Source: Lysinibacillus cavernae (GTDB lineage Bacteria > Bacillota > Bacilli > Bacillales_A > Planococcaceae). From it: a stretch of DNA of 64,000 nucleotides. A model generated the notes under the pieces. The model ran no database searches. It was not told the DNA's origin and saw nothing but the letters and a program-made list of their open reading frames with translations. The stretch's first letter is position 1; every line of letters starts with the position of its first letter. The stretch covers positions 620,001 through 684,000 of the forward strand of contig NZ_WMEF01000001.1 of NCBI RefSeq assembly GCF_009724685.1. Direction: 5' to 3'. This document shows positions 17,493 to 26,243 of this stretch, piece after piece. A program made the position numbers and the translations under genes.

Positions 17493-18386
17493 TCAGAAGT
17501 GATAGTTCAAACCCTCACAACGTTGGTAAGCATCTAGAGATTCTAAAAAGAACTGTAATATAGGTGACTGTACATCATCCTTACGATAAATAAACCATGT
17601 GGGAACATGTGCTTGCTTGTTCGTTAATTCGTGCAGTGTCAATGCTTGTGTCGTCATATATTTTTCCGCAATAGCACGGGGAAGTAAGGTGATACCTAGG
17701 CCAGCAGCAACACAGCCAATGATGCCGTCAAGTGTACCAAATTCCATTCTATTTTGTGGTTGTACGCCATCTTCATGTAACCAATGTTCCAAGATAGCCC
17801 GATAGGAACAACCATGACGGAATGTAATGACTGTGCTACCTTCTAAATCTCGTAGATTAGAAATAGGTTTATGCTTGTTGGATGTGATAACAACGAGCTC
17901 CTCACAGACAAATTCTTTCACCAATATATTTTCTTTGTATACAGGTCCAGTGACAAATGCGCCATCCAATTCATAGTTTTCTAAACGTTCAATATTTTGC
18001 TGAGACGGGCTTGTCAAAATCGTGATATCCACCTGTTCGTGGGCTCGATGAAATGTTGTTAACAGCGCTGGTAAGTGTAAAGCTGCAGTCGTTTCCATCG
18101 AACCAATCCGTAAAACGCCTTTTTGCTCCTCTGTATCTTGTACGATTTCAAAAGATTTTTCATAGAGATGAAGCATCTTTAATACTAACTCATAAAATTG
18201 TTCCCCTTTAGGAGTTAGCCGTATGCCTCGATGTCCCCGATAAAAGAATGTTGTATCATACGTTGCTTCAAGGCTTTGTATTTTCATTGAGATGTTAGAT
18301 TGAGTGTAACTAAGTGCTGCCGCAGCTTTAGAAAAACTCCCTGTTTGGACGACTGTTCGAAAGATCGTTAAATCATTAATATGCAT
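17493..18386 (-). CDS. LysR-family transcriptional regulator
   Basis: The N-terminal helix-turn-helix (DLTIFRTVVQTGSFSKAAAA, then SYTQSNISMKIQSLE) is followed by a type-2 periplasmic-binding-like effector domain at about 90-290. I start at ATG 18386 because GGAGGG lies 4 bases before it and falls inside the longer frame (18404), giving 297 residues. It is divergent from the MFS gene at 18488, so it most likely controls that transporter, with the operator in the 100-base gap. Confidence 0.9.
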   Translation of the reverse strand: MHINDLTIFRTVVQTGSFSKAAAALSYTQSNISMKIQSLEATYDTTFFYRGHRGIRLTPKGEQFYELVLKMLHLYEKSFEIVQDTEEQKGVLRIGSMETTAALHLPALLTTFHRAHEQVDITILTSPSQQNIERLENYELDGAFVTGPVYKENILVKEFVCEELVVITSNKHKPISNLRDLEGSTVITFRHGCSYRAILEHWLHEDGVQPQNRMEFGTLDGIIGCVAAGLGITLLPRAIAEKYMTTQALTLHELTNKQAHVPTWFIYRKDDVQSPILQFFLESLDAYQRCEGLNYHF

Positions 18387-18487
18387 AGACCCTCCAGCTA
18401 TCAATTTTTTTGATATCTATTATAACGAATTGAATCTATTTGTGATACCTGGATATTCGATATAGTGAGAGGGAAAGGATTGATACT

Positions 18488-19681
18488 ATGCACAAGCAAA
18501 CCAATCAATATTTAATTGGCGGGGTATTTACGTTGGTAATCGCCATGGGCATTGCTCGTTTTTCCTATACAGTTATTTTACCGTATATGCAAGAAACATT
18601 TGAATTTAGCCGTGCTACTGCAGGTTATTTAGCAACAAGCAATTATTTAGGCTACCTAGTTGGAGCTTTAGTGGCAGGGCGTTTGCCAATAGAAAATAAA
18701 CGCATCCCATTTTTGCAAACTGCACTTGTTATCAGTATGTTGACTACTGCTTTTATGGGCTTTACGAATGCCATCATTTTATGGCACATACTGCGGTTTA
18801 TCTCCGGTGTTATGAGCGCTTTTATTTTTGTGGTCATTGCTAGCCTCGTTCTTGATCAGTTGGCTAGTAGCGGTAAGACTCACTTATCAGGTCTTTTCTA
18901 TAGTGGGGTTGGCGCAGGGATTGCGTTAAGTGCCATTATTGTTTCACCAATACATGCGGTCTTTAATTGGAATGGAACTTGGATTGCTTTAGCGCTGTTT
19001 TGTGCTATATTGTTTGTTTTTATCGTGATATTCATAAAATCCACTCCACAGAGTAAGCAACAAATGACGAGTCAATCTATTACATCAAAGAAGACGCCGC
19101 CTAAGACATGGATGAAGTGGTTAATCATGGCCTATAGTTTAGAGGGCATGGGCTATATTGTCACGGGTACCTTTATTGTGTCGATTGCACAAGAGTCGAC
19201 TAGCTTTCATGGGAATGCAACCTTCGTGTGGTTTGTTGTTGGTATAGCAGCATTTCCATCATGTATTGTATGGTCAAAGCTTGCACAACATTATGGTTAT
19301 GTAAAAACACTGTTTATTTCTATGCTACTGCAAGCAATTGGTATTGCTTTACCCGCATTTGCTACAAATACAATCACACTCTACGCTAGTGCCTTTATTT
19401 TTGGTGCAACTTTTATGGGTATTACAACGGTTGGCACAACACTAGCAAGACATATTGTTCCTGTTAACAGTCATCAAATTTTAGGCTATTTAACGGCTGG
19501 CTATGCTTTAGGACAAATGATCGGACCCTCCATTGCAGGGACACTTGCCAATGGTACAAATAGCTATCAATATGCATTGATTGGTGCTGCCGCAGTAGTA
19601 ATGATTGGGGCATTATGCTTAATAGGTGGTCTTAAATATGAAATGACAAATGATTCTTTATCCTCTCAAAGTAGTAAATAA
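18488..19681 (+). CDS. MFS transporter, YbfB/YjiJ-like
   Basis: The 397-residue protein has 12 predicted membrane helices. Its beginning (IGGVFTLVIAMGIARFSYTV, then LPYMQETFEFSRATAGYLAT) is characteristic of the YbfB/YjiJ group of major facilitators. The central loop (STPQSKQQMTSQSITSKKTP) separates the two six-helix halves. The substrate is unknown. The divergent LysR gene suggests induction by the transported compound or a related metabolite. Confidence 0.85.
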   Translation: MHKQTNQYLIGGVFTLVIAMGIARFSYTVILPYMQETFEFSRATAGYLATSNYLGYLVGALVAGRLPIENKRIPFLQTALVISMLTTAFMGFTNAIILWHILRFISGVMSAFIFVVIASLVLDQLASSGKTHLSGLFYSGVGAGIALSAIIVSPIHAVFNWNGTWIALALFCAILFVFIVIFIKSTPQSKQQMTSQSITSKKTPPKTWMKWLIMAYSLEGMGYIVTGTFIVSIAQESTSFHGNATFVWFVVGIAAFPSCIVWSKLAQHYGYVKTLFISMLLQAIGIALPAFATNTITLYASAFIFGATFMGITTVGTTLARHIVPVNSHQILGYLTAGYALGQMIGPSIAGTLANGTNSYQYALIGAAAVVMIGALCLIGGLKYEMTNDSLSSQSSK

Positions 19682-19687
19682 ACAAAA

Positions 19688-19720
19688 AAGTAAGTAAGAC
19701 CTTGTACGTCTTACTTACTT
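19688..19720. terminator. Bidirectional terminator between MFS and yitT genes
   Basis: A perfect 13-bp stem, AAGTAAGTAAGAC (19688-19700) with GTCTTACTTACTT (19708-19720), has A and T runs on the outside. Confidence 0.9.
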
Positions 19721-19725
19721 TTACA

Positions 19726-20586
19726 TTAATGGATATCTCGTTTCTTAAAGTTCCCACCGCGAACCTCAGAAACATCTGAAATGACAACGAAAGCACCTTC
19801 GTCGATATCTTTAATAATAGTAACTAGTTTATTTTCTTCCATACGGTTAATCACACAGTTTAAAATTTCCGTTGGTTCATTGGAGAAACCGCCACGCCCA
19901 TGTGTATAAGTAACACCACGACCTAGGCGAGCTTGGATTGCATCGCCAATCTCCTCAGATTTTGCACTGACCACACGAACTTCTTTTGATTTCTCTAAAC
20001 CTACTTGGATAATATCAATAACATTTTTCGCAATATAGTACGTTAACGCTGAGTATAAAGCACTCTCTAAGCCGAAAATAAAGCTAGCCCCTAAGAAAAT
20101 AAAGGCATTGATAAATAATATAATATCACCAACTGAAAATGGAATCTTACGCGATAATAGTACAGCTAAGACCTCTGAACCATCTAAAGCGCCACCGTTT
20201 CGTAAGACAATCCCAATCCCAACACCAAGCAGCATACCACCAGATAAGACAATCAGTAGTGGATCATTTGGGCCAAGAATAGTTTTAACATCATGCAAAA
20301 GTACAGTAGAAATAGATAATGCTGCGATACCAGCACTACTCATTAAAGCAAAGGTTTTTCCGACTTGCTTATAACCGATATAAATGAACGGAATATTTAA
20401 TACAAAGAGCAGTAAGCCTAGCGGAATACCAAAGAGGTGAGCCCCCATAATGCTTATACCCGTTACACCGCCGTCAATAACAGCATTTGGAATTAATACA
20501 GCTTCTAGTCCGTAAGCGGCAATAACTGCCCCTATAATAATCATGATTAATTTTCGTGTATTTTCTAGTGACTTTCCTTTTTTCAT
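19726..20586 (-). CDS. yitT: YitT-family membrane protein
   Basis: This 286-residue protein has the YitT_membrane region (about residues 12-200, five helices; AAYGLEAVLIPNAVIDGGVT and LRNGGALDGSEVLAVLLSRK are hallmarks) and a C-terminal DUF2179 domain (YTHGRGGFSNEPTEILNCVI) thought to bind a small ligand in the cytoplasm. The molecular role of the family is not established. It lies 31 bases behind the regulator gene and probably shares its transcript. Confidence 0.92.
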   Translation of the reverse strand: MKKGKSLENTRKLIMIIIGAVIAAYGLEAVLIPNAVIDGGVTGISIMGAHLFGIPLGLLLFVLNIPFIYIGYKQVGKTFALMSSAGIAALSISTVLLHDVKTILGPNDPLLIVLSGGMLLGVGIGIVLRNGGALDGSEVLAVLLSRKIPFSVGDIILFINAFIFLGASFIFGLESALYSALTYYIAKNVIDIIQVGLEKSKEVRVVSAKSEEIGDAIQARLGRGVTYTHGRGGFSNEPTEILNCVINRMEENKLVTIIKDIDEGAFVVISDVSEVRGGNFKKRDIH

Positions 20587-20617
20587 AAATCTTCTCCATT
20601 TCTTTACGTCAATAGTA

Positions 20618-21157
20618 CTAAGGTTTTGGAATAATATTTATAGCAATTGTTTTCGTCTCAGAACCTTTATTTGAGTCGGCCATATTATAGTATTTAGTAA
20701 ACAAATCGTTTAATTCATTATCAAAGTTTCTAAATTGATCGATTGTTAACGTTAAGTCGACTAATGAAAAAGTTGCTAAATCAGTAGTATTTTCTTTTTC
20801 ATCAAGAGAATGTAAATAATTTTGATATTGAGATAATAAAGCCAATTGATAGTAGGAAATATAATTTAATTTTTGCTTGGTTGTGAGTTGCGTCCAATCC
20901 TCCTTACTAAGTTTTGCTGCGCCTTCATTTAATGCATAAAACTTCTCTGTAACAGAACGTACTTTTCGCTCTTTCACAATTTTTATAATGTTTTCGTCCA
21001 CTAAAATTTGGATATGTCGATATAGAGTTGCCTGTGGTACATCCTTAATGACAGAAATCATCTCCAAAGTGCTTAATCCTTCTTCTTTATTTTGCATTAG
21101 AGCTTGTAAAATTTTCATTCTCACAGGGTGCATTAATACCTCTGCTTTATTACGCAT
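20618..21157 (-). CDS. ArsR-like winged-helix regulator
   Basis: The 179-residue protein starts MRNKAEVLMHPVRMKILQAL, the typical first helices of ArsR/HTH_20 regulators. The recognition helix region is VPQATLYRHIQILVDENIIK. The C-terminal 90 residues are helical with no metal-binding Cys pair, so a metal sensor of the classic kind is unlikely. It is co-directional with yitT and probably regulates that unit, or itself. GGAGGATCGG lies before the ATG. Confidence 0.8.
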   Translation of the reverse strand: MRNKAEVLMHPVRMKILQALMQNKEEGLSTLEMISVIKDVPQATLYRHIQILVDENIIKIVKERKVRSVTEKFYALNEGAAKLSKEDWTQLTTKQKLNYISYYQLALLSQYQNYLHSLDEKENTTDLATFSLVDLTLTIDQFRNFDNELNDLFTKYYNMADSNKGSETKTIAINIIPKP

Positions 21158-21303
21158 AAACCGATCCTCCTATCAGAAAAAATGAGATGGCATCAAGGGA
21201 AGCAATCAAATGTTATCAATATGAGAACATTATCAAAAAATATACTATAGATATTTTTTTTAATTGTACAGTAAAAAGGTAATGCAATTTTTTTATTCTT
21301 TTG

Positions 21304-21325
21304 TTATCATTATCGATAATGATAA
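21304..21325 (+). promoter_or_regulatory. Fur box before the yxlEFG-like operon
   Basis: A perfect 22-bp palindrome is centred between 21314 and 21315. It contains GATAATGATAAT (21315-21326) and its complement, that is three or four head-to-head NATWAT hexamers, as in Fur sites. It lies 18 bases before the first ATG and would block transcription of the operon when iron is plentiful. The promoter elements themselves are not clear. Confidence 0.7.
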
Positions 21326-21342
21326 TGAAAGGGGCTATAAAA

Positions 21343-21594
21343 ATGAAGTTACATTATGGCTTTGAAGATTTACATCAAATTGATTGGGCGAGTATACTTC
21401 CAATTCTTTTACCTTTTTTATTCGTAGGATTTTTACTCATCGTAATTGCCTTAGTTGATTTATACAGACATCGAGAATCGAGAGAAAACATACTTATGTG
21501 GACAGTTATTATTTTGTTCTTTAATACAATTGGCTCTGTTCTATACTTCGTTATTGGTAGAAAGGATGTAAATAAACGTGCGCTTAGAAATTAA
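21343..21594 (+). CDS. Small membrane protein with PLD-nuclease N-terminal-type segment, YxlE-like
   Basis: I use the ATG at 21343 (GAAAGGGG upstream) rather than the frame opening at 21301, which would place the start inside the Fur box. The 83-residue product has two membrane helices (ILPFLFVGFLLIVIALVDL and MWTVIILFFNTIGSVLYFVI) and ends IGRKDVNKRA. This is the PLDc_N layout found in Bacillus YxlE, which is encoded next to an ABC pair. It may modulate the ABC transporter or an anti-sigma system. Its stop lies 17 bases past the ATPase start. Confidence 0.75.
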   Translation: MKLHYGFEDLHQIDWASILPILLPFLFVGFLLIVIALVDLYRHRESRENILMWTVIILFFNTIGSVLYFVIGRKDVNKRALRN

Positions 21595-22480
21595 CAATAT
21601 TACGAAAAGGTTTAAACAAAAAACGGCTGTGAATGATTTTTCTATGGTAATTGATGCGAATGAGTGTGTTGGTCTTATAGGACCAAACGGGGCAGGGAAA
21701 TCCACCTTGATTCAAATTATTGCTGACATTCTGTATGCAGATCATGGGGACATACTTCTTGATGGACAAAAGATTTCAAAGATGAAAGAGCAAATTGGTT
21801 ATTTACCGCAGTATCCTAATTTTTTCTCGTGGATGACAGCATTTGAAACATTGTCCTTTATGGGAACACTTTCCGGTCTATCAAAACACGATTTACAGGA
21901 AAAAATTCCACTCCTTCTAGATAAGGTGGGTTTAGGGAAAGAAGCGCATTTTCATGTCGGGACATTTTCAGGAGGAATGAAACAACGCCTTGGCATCGCA
22001 CAAGCTTTATTGCACAAACCTGCATTAATAATTATGGATGAACCAGTATCTGCACTAGATCCAATTGGTAGGCGAGAAGTGTTGAACCTATTAAAGGAGA
22101 TTAAAAAAGAAACGACTATATTACTTTCAACGCATATATTAAGCGATGCGGAGGAAATTTGTGAGCGCTTTGTGGTAATTAAAAATGGTTACAAAATAGA
22201 AGATGCCACAAAGCTAGAGTTGCTTGATCGTTATCATGACTCAGCTATCTTTCTAATGATTCGAAAGGAAGATTATTCTTGGTTAACAACGATTGAAAAT
22301 TTACCGTATGTAAAGAAAATCGAAAGTTGTGGTAACGGCTTTAAAATATATGTAAATCGATTGGAAGATGATGCACATCGATTGTTACAACATGGATTGG
22401 ATTCAAAAGTGGTATTTATAAAGTTTGATCTGGGCATTCAAGAAAGTTTAGAAGAAGTCTTTTTAGAATTGGTGGTGTAA
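21578..22480 (+). CDS. YxlF-like ABC ATPase
   Basis: Walker A is GPNGAGKST, the signature FSGGMKQRLGIAQ, Walker B LIIMDEPVSALDP, with an H-loop in STHILSDAEEICER. The start is GTG 21578, overlapping the upstream gene by 17 bases. Together with the flanking genes it matches the yxlE-yxlF-yxlG order of Bacillus. The 300-residue length is standard for the subfamily. Confidence 0.9.
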   Translation: MRLEINNITKRFKQKTAVNDFSMVIDANECVGLIGPNGAGKSTLIQIIADILYADHGDILLDGQKISKMKEQIGYLPQYPNFFSWMTAFETLSFMGTLSGLSKHDLQEKIPLLLDKVGLGKEAHFHVGTFSGGMKQRLGIAQALLHKPALIIMDEPVSALDPIGRREVLNLLKEIKKETTILLSTHILSDAEEICERFVVIKNGYKIEDATKLELLDRYHDSAIFLMIRKEDYSWLTTIENLPYVKKIESCGNGFKIYVNRLEDDAHRLLQHGLDSKVVFIKFDLGIQESLEEVFLELVV

Positions 22481-22486
22481 CGTGGC

Positions 22487-23266
22487 GTGAATACGTTTTT
22501 AGCATTAAGTAAAAAAGAAATAACCCAAATGACAAAGGAATATAAAATTGTTTGGTTACCAATTGTATATATTTTACTAGGGCTAACTCAACCAATCATG
22601 ATGTATTTTTTGCCAGCTATTCTACAATCAATGGGCGGCATCGAAGGGATTATGATTGATCCTTCAATGGCAAAGCCAGAGGGAAGAGAGGTGCTTGCCT
22701 CAACACTTAATTCACAATTTGACCAACTAGGTATTATCATTCTAGCCATTGCAACGATGGGTATTATTCAAGGTGAAAAAGCCAATGGGATGATGGCATT
22801 TATACTAACAAGACCAGTTTCGGTCTCTTCCTACATAAATAGTAAAATCCTTATTCATTTTGGATTAGCCGTCATATGTATTACACTTGGATACGCAATG
22901 TCCTTTGGCTATACATCCTATTTATTTACTGCTGTTCCCATTACACAGGCATTTTTAGCCTTAGTATTTTATTGTGTTTGGCTATTATTTGTTATTACGT
23001 TTGTTGCAATGATGAGCACATACTTTAATAATTCTGCATTTATAGCGTTAATAAGTATCGTTGTCCTATTCGTATGTCGTTTCTGCGCTGGCTTACATCC
23101 ATTGATAGACGTTATTAATCCTGCAAGCAATAGTTTGTATGCTACATCTATTCTATTGACAGGTGAAGTAGAATTTTTGTATTGCTTTAATATTATTGTC
23201 ACAGGGCTACTTGTTTTATTAATGGTTGCTATCATGCATAATTTTATTGCGAAAAAGAAATTTTAA
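22487..23266 (+). CDS. YxlG-like ABC permease
   Basis: This 259-residue protein has about six helices, with a GTG start at 22487. The N-terminal cytoplasmic stretch (LALSKKEITQMTKEYKIVWL) and the ALLSRPVS-like segment (MAFILTRPVSVSSYINSK) are typical of ABC-2-type permeases. It forms the membrane part of an exporter with the ATPase 6 bases upstream. The substrate is unknown. Confidence 0.88.
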   Translation: MNTFLALSKKEITQMTKEYKIVWLPIVYILLGLTQPIMMYFLPAILQSMGGIEGIMIDPSMAKPEGREVLASTLNSQFDQLGIIILAIATMGIIQGEKANGMMAFILTRPVSVSSYINSKILIHFGLAVICITLGYAMSFGYTSYLFTAVPITQAFLALVFYCVWLLFVITFVAMMSTYFNNSAFIALISIVVLFVCRFCAGLHPLIDVINPASNSLYATSILLTGEVEFLYCFNIIVTGLLVLLMVAIMHNFIAKKKF

Positions 23267-23293
23267 TTTTAAAATGGAGGGATTTCTCGATAA

Positions 23294-23677
23294 ATGAATG
23301 TCAATGTAAATCGAAGGAGTAAAATTCCATTTTATCAGCAGCTAACACAGCAACTTCTTTCAGTCATAACTACTGGTATTTTAAAAAAGGGTGACCAATT
23401 ACCTTCCATTCGCAATCTAGCGACACAAACAAATCTCAATCTTCATACTGTTCATAAAAGCTATAAAGAACTTCAGAAAAAAGGGATCATCACGATTAAA
23501 CCTCATTCCAGAGCTTTTATTATTGTTGATTCTAGAAAAGCGAAAAATATTTCCCTTCAACAAATATCTATGAGTATCGAACAAATAATGATAGAGGCTT
23601 CTATTTTAGAGATTAATGAATTTCACCTAAAACAGCTGTTCGAAGGAGGTTTACAAAAATATTATAGTGAACGTTAA
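23294..23677 (+). CDS. Short GntR-family regulator, YtrA-like
   Basis: At 127 residues it has a GntR winged helix (RSKIPFYQQLTQQLLSVITT and KKGDQLPSIRNLATQTNLNL) and only a short helical tail. That is the YtrA subgroup usually encoded beside ABC transporters. It closes the yxlEFG-like operon and likely represses it in response to an unknown inducer, so the operon has both iron and GntR control. AGGAGG sits upstream, 10 bases before ATG. Confidence 0.88.
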   Translation: MNVNVNRRSKIPFYQQLTQQLLSVITTGILKKGDQLPSIRNLATQTNLNLHTVHKSYKELQKKGIITIKPHSRAFIIVDSRKAKNISLQQISMSIEQIMIEASILEINEFHLKQLFEGGLQKYYSER

Positions 23678-23681
23678 ATTA

Positions 23682-23726
23682 AAAGAGACGGCACCTGTTC
23701 CTTAAAAAAGGGCCATCTCTTTTTTA
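23682..23726. terminator. Terminator between the GntR gene and the permease gene
   Basis: AAAGAGA(c)GG pairs with CC(a)TCTCTTT around a 20-base loop, with T and A runs outside. It can serve both convergent genes. Confidence 0.75.
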
Positions 23727-23732
23727 CTGTAT

Positions 23733-25130
23733 TTAAATCAAAAACACCGCTACAATCGTTGTCACAACAAGCCCAATGACCACAGGGATTAAGTTACGTC
23801 TTGCGAGTTCAAATGGGCTCACATTACAAATAGCTGCAGCTGGAATTAATGCCCAAGGGATCAATGCACCACCACCAACCCAAATAGCTGTGATTTGCCC
23901 TAAAGCAGTTAAAGTTGCCGTCCCTCCACCAATGGCATTACCAAACAAACTGCCGACAGAGCCTGCTAAGGAAATTCCTGAGAAGCCTGAGCCATCTAAC
24001 CCAGTAATGGCGCCAACTACCGCTAAAGTGATAACAGCAATTTCCTTTGTTAAAGGTACTACCGCTGCAAGACCAACACCGAGATCATTGACAATACCGT
24101 GCGAGGTAGCGGGTAGGTGATCACCAAGAATCTGTGTAAAGCCAGCATCTCCAAGATAGAAAAATGCTGCGATTGGGATTACGGGTCCAAAGACTTTAAA
24201 GCCGAATTGGAATCCTTGAATCAAATAGCTTGTTGTTTTTTCAAGTCCCTCTGATTTATGAGCAACAATGCTAAGTAAAAGCAAGATGAATACAGAGGTT
24301 CCACCGATCAAGGCAGTTGCATCGCCACCCTGTAATTTAAAGACTGCCATAGCAATTACATCTAAGATAAAGGCAATGGGAATAAGCACAGCAAAGAATC
24401 GTTTTTGCCCAACTGACAGCAAATTTTCCAATATTTCTTGTTCATCGATTTGATCTGACTCGCTGACATTGTTTACAAGTAAAGTTCCTCGTTTCATATC
24501 TCGTCGCAGGAAAATATAAGCAACAATTGTCGTCACCACCCCCATTGTGATGACGAGCGGAATACTAGCGGAAACAACCTCTCCAACAGGTATACCAGCT
24601 GCATCAGCTGTAAGCTTTGGCGCCCCCTGTATGACAAAATCACTCGATAAGGCAATACCATGCCCAAATAAATTCATCGCCATGGCAACGCCAAGTGCAG
24701 GGAGGCCCGCACGGATCGCAACCGGCAAGAGCACTGCTCCTAACAATGCAACAGCAGGCGATGGCCAGAAAAACCATGAGATAAACATCATTAATAGACC
24801 AATCGTCCAATAGGCTAGGGCAGGCGTTTTAATGATTTTGGTGAAAGGCGCAACCATGACCTCATTAATACCAGAAGTCATCATCACTCGACTCATGGCA
24901 ACAATAATAGAAATAATAAGTATCGTAGATAACAGCTCTGTAATGGCATAAATAAAGCTGTTAAAAACACCACTAATGGAAGAAGTTAAATCGCCAGTCG
25001 CAACAATTGCTAACATGAAGATGCCTACTACACAAATGAGGGTGGTATCGCGACGTTTAACCATAAATCCGATGATAAGCACAATAAAAACAACGTAAAT
25101 CCAATGGAGAGCAGTGAATTCAATCCCCAT
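23733..25130 (-). CDS. 12-helix permease of the ion-transporter superfamily, YhfA-like
   Basis: The 465-residue hydrophobic protein has repeated segments typical of GntP / anion-permease-like carriers (FWPSPAVALLGAVLLPVAIR and WVGGGALIPWALIPAAAICN). A cytoplasmic insertion (VNNVSESDQIDEQEILENLL) lies midway. It is a single-gene unit. I place it in the ion-transporter superfamily, nearest to uncharacterised YhfA-type permeases, with moderate certainty. An organic acid substrate is only a guess. Confidence 0.7.
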   Translation of the reverse strand: MGIEFTALHWIYVVFIVLIIGFMVKRRDTTLICVVGIFMLAIVATGDLTSSISGVFNSFIYAITELLSTILIISIIVAMSRVMMTSGINEVMVAPFTKIIKTPALAYWTIGLLMMFISWFFWPSPAVALLGAVLLPVAIRAGLPALGVAMAMNLFGHGIALSSDFVIQGAPKLTADAAGIPVGEVVSASIPLVITMGVVTTIVAYIFLRRDMKRGTLLVNNVSESDQIDEQEILENLLSVGQKRFFAVLIPIAFILDVIAMAVFKLQGGDATALIGGTSVFILLLLSIVAHKSEGLEKTTSYLIQGFQFGFKVFGPVIPIAAFFYLGDAGFTQILGDHLPATSHGIVNDLGVGLAAVVPLTKEIAVITLAVVGAITGLDGSGFSGISLAGSVGSLFGNAIGGGTATLTALGQITAIWVGGGALIPWALIPAAAICNVSPFELARRNLIPVVIGLVVTTIVAVFLI

Positions 25131-25238
25131 AACGTTTCCCCCTCAATATTCGACCTGATTCTATAGAATATGAAGAGATAAAAAGATGGTGATGGATTTG
25201 AAAAATTTCGATTTAGGTAAAAGGTTAGATAATTGCAA

Positions 25239-25361
25239 TTATATTAATAAAATAAAAAAGATGATCCCTAAGGCAATAGTATATTTAGTAGGATTAACTT
25301 GTTTTCCATCTTTTGTAGCATAGAAAATAATCTTCAAATCAACTTTTAGGAAGTGGGTATC
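25239..25361 (-). pseudogene. Possible small membrane-protein remnant
   Basis: A 40-codon minus-strand frame between stops ends KIIFYATKDGKQVNPTKYTI followed by an all-hydrophobic tail, which looks like a genuine protein C-terminus. There is no in-frame ATG. An ATG at 25365 reads MRYPLPKS in another frame, so a frameshift is possible. No ribosome site is seen. Confidence 0.25.
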
Positions 25362-25483
25362 TCATTGTTTGCGTCTTTGTAAATATATAGTAAAGTATGG
25401 ATAAAATAAAAATGTATGGTGTGGCAATTAAATGTGTCAGCGATTCCTAAAGAAGGTTTTACAATTATGGTAGCAAGTTAAAA

Positions 25484-25517
25484 TCTTTATCTCATCTTTA
25501 TCTCATTAGGGTATTCT
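25484..25517 (+). promoter_or_regulatory. Tandem 11-bp operator and -10 of the two-component operon
   Basis: TCTTTATCTCA occurs twice in perfect tandem (25484-25494 and 25495-25505). It ends 7 bases before TATTCT (25512-25517), a plausible -10, so the repeats stand in the -35 position as for activating OmpR-family regulators. Near-identical arrays stand at 28129 and 30229. Confidence 0.7.
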
Positions 25518-25556
25518 TACATCGTACTAACCTTTATGACATTGCGAGGGAGAAAA

Positions 25557-26243
25557 ATGCAAAAAAAAATACTAATTGTAGAAGATGAAGACATTTTACG
25601 GGAAATAGCGAAAGATTATTTATTGAATGAAGGATATGAAGTATTAGAAGCAGTAAACGGAAATGAAGCATTGGCTATATTTGAAAAACATGAAGTACAT
25701 TTAATTATTTTGGATATTATGTTGCCAGAGTTTGATGGATGGTCTGTTTGTAGACGAATTCGCAAGTCTTCTAACGTGCCTATTATTATGTTGACAGCCC
25801 GTGAGGATGAAGACGATACGTTACTTGGTTTTCAATTGGGTGCTGATGATTATATTACAAAACCATATAGTCCACCAATTTTATTGGCGAGAGTAAAACG
25901 ATTAATTGAAAGCCGATATGCTCAAGCCGGTCATGTTCCTAATGAAGATAATTTGATTAATAATGGTATTCATGTCCATTTGCCTTCACGTACATTGACG
26001 GTAGATGGTGAAAATATAAATTTGACATACACAGAGTTTGAAATATTAACGTATTTAATGCAAAATCCAGGAATTATTATTACGCGAGAACAGCTAATTA
26101 TTAAAATTTGGGGATATGAATTTGCTGGTGATGATCGCACGGTTAATAGTCATATCCGAAATCTACGAAATAAATTAGGGGATAAAGCAAATTGTATTGT
26201 AACTGTTATTCGGGCTGGTTATAAATTTGAGGGCAAAGCATGA
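25557..26243 (+). CDS. OmpR-family response regulator of the cell-wall-modification cluster
   Basis: I start at ATG 25557 (GAGGGAGAAA upstream), 7 codons inside the longer frame, giving 228 residues. The receiver has EDED, phosphoacceptor Asp in LIILDIMLPEFDGW and Lys in YITKPYSP. The winged helix carries LTYTEFEILTYLMQNPGIII and ends VTVIRAGYKFEG. The kinase gene overlaps its stop by four bases (ATGA). Perfect 11-bp repeats in its own promoter imply autoregulation, and the same repeats precede the SGNH/acyltransferase and deacetylase genes. Confidence 0.92.
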   Translation: MQKKILIVEDEDILREIAKDYLLNEGYEVLEAVNGNEALAIFEKHEVHLIILDIMLPEFDGWSVCRRIRKSSNVPIIMLTAREDEDDTLLGFQLGADDYITKPYSPPILLARVKRLIESRYAQAGHVPNEDNLINNGIHVHLPSRTLTVDGENINLTYTEFEILTYLMQNPGIIITREQLIIKIWGYEFAGDDRTVNSHIRNLRNKLGDKANCIVTVIRAGYKFEGKA

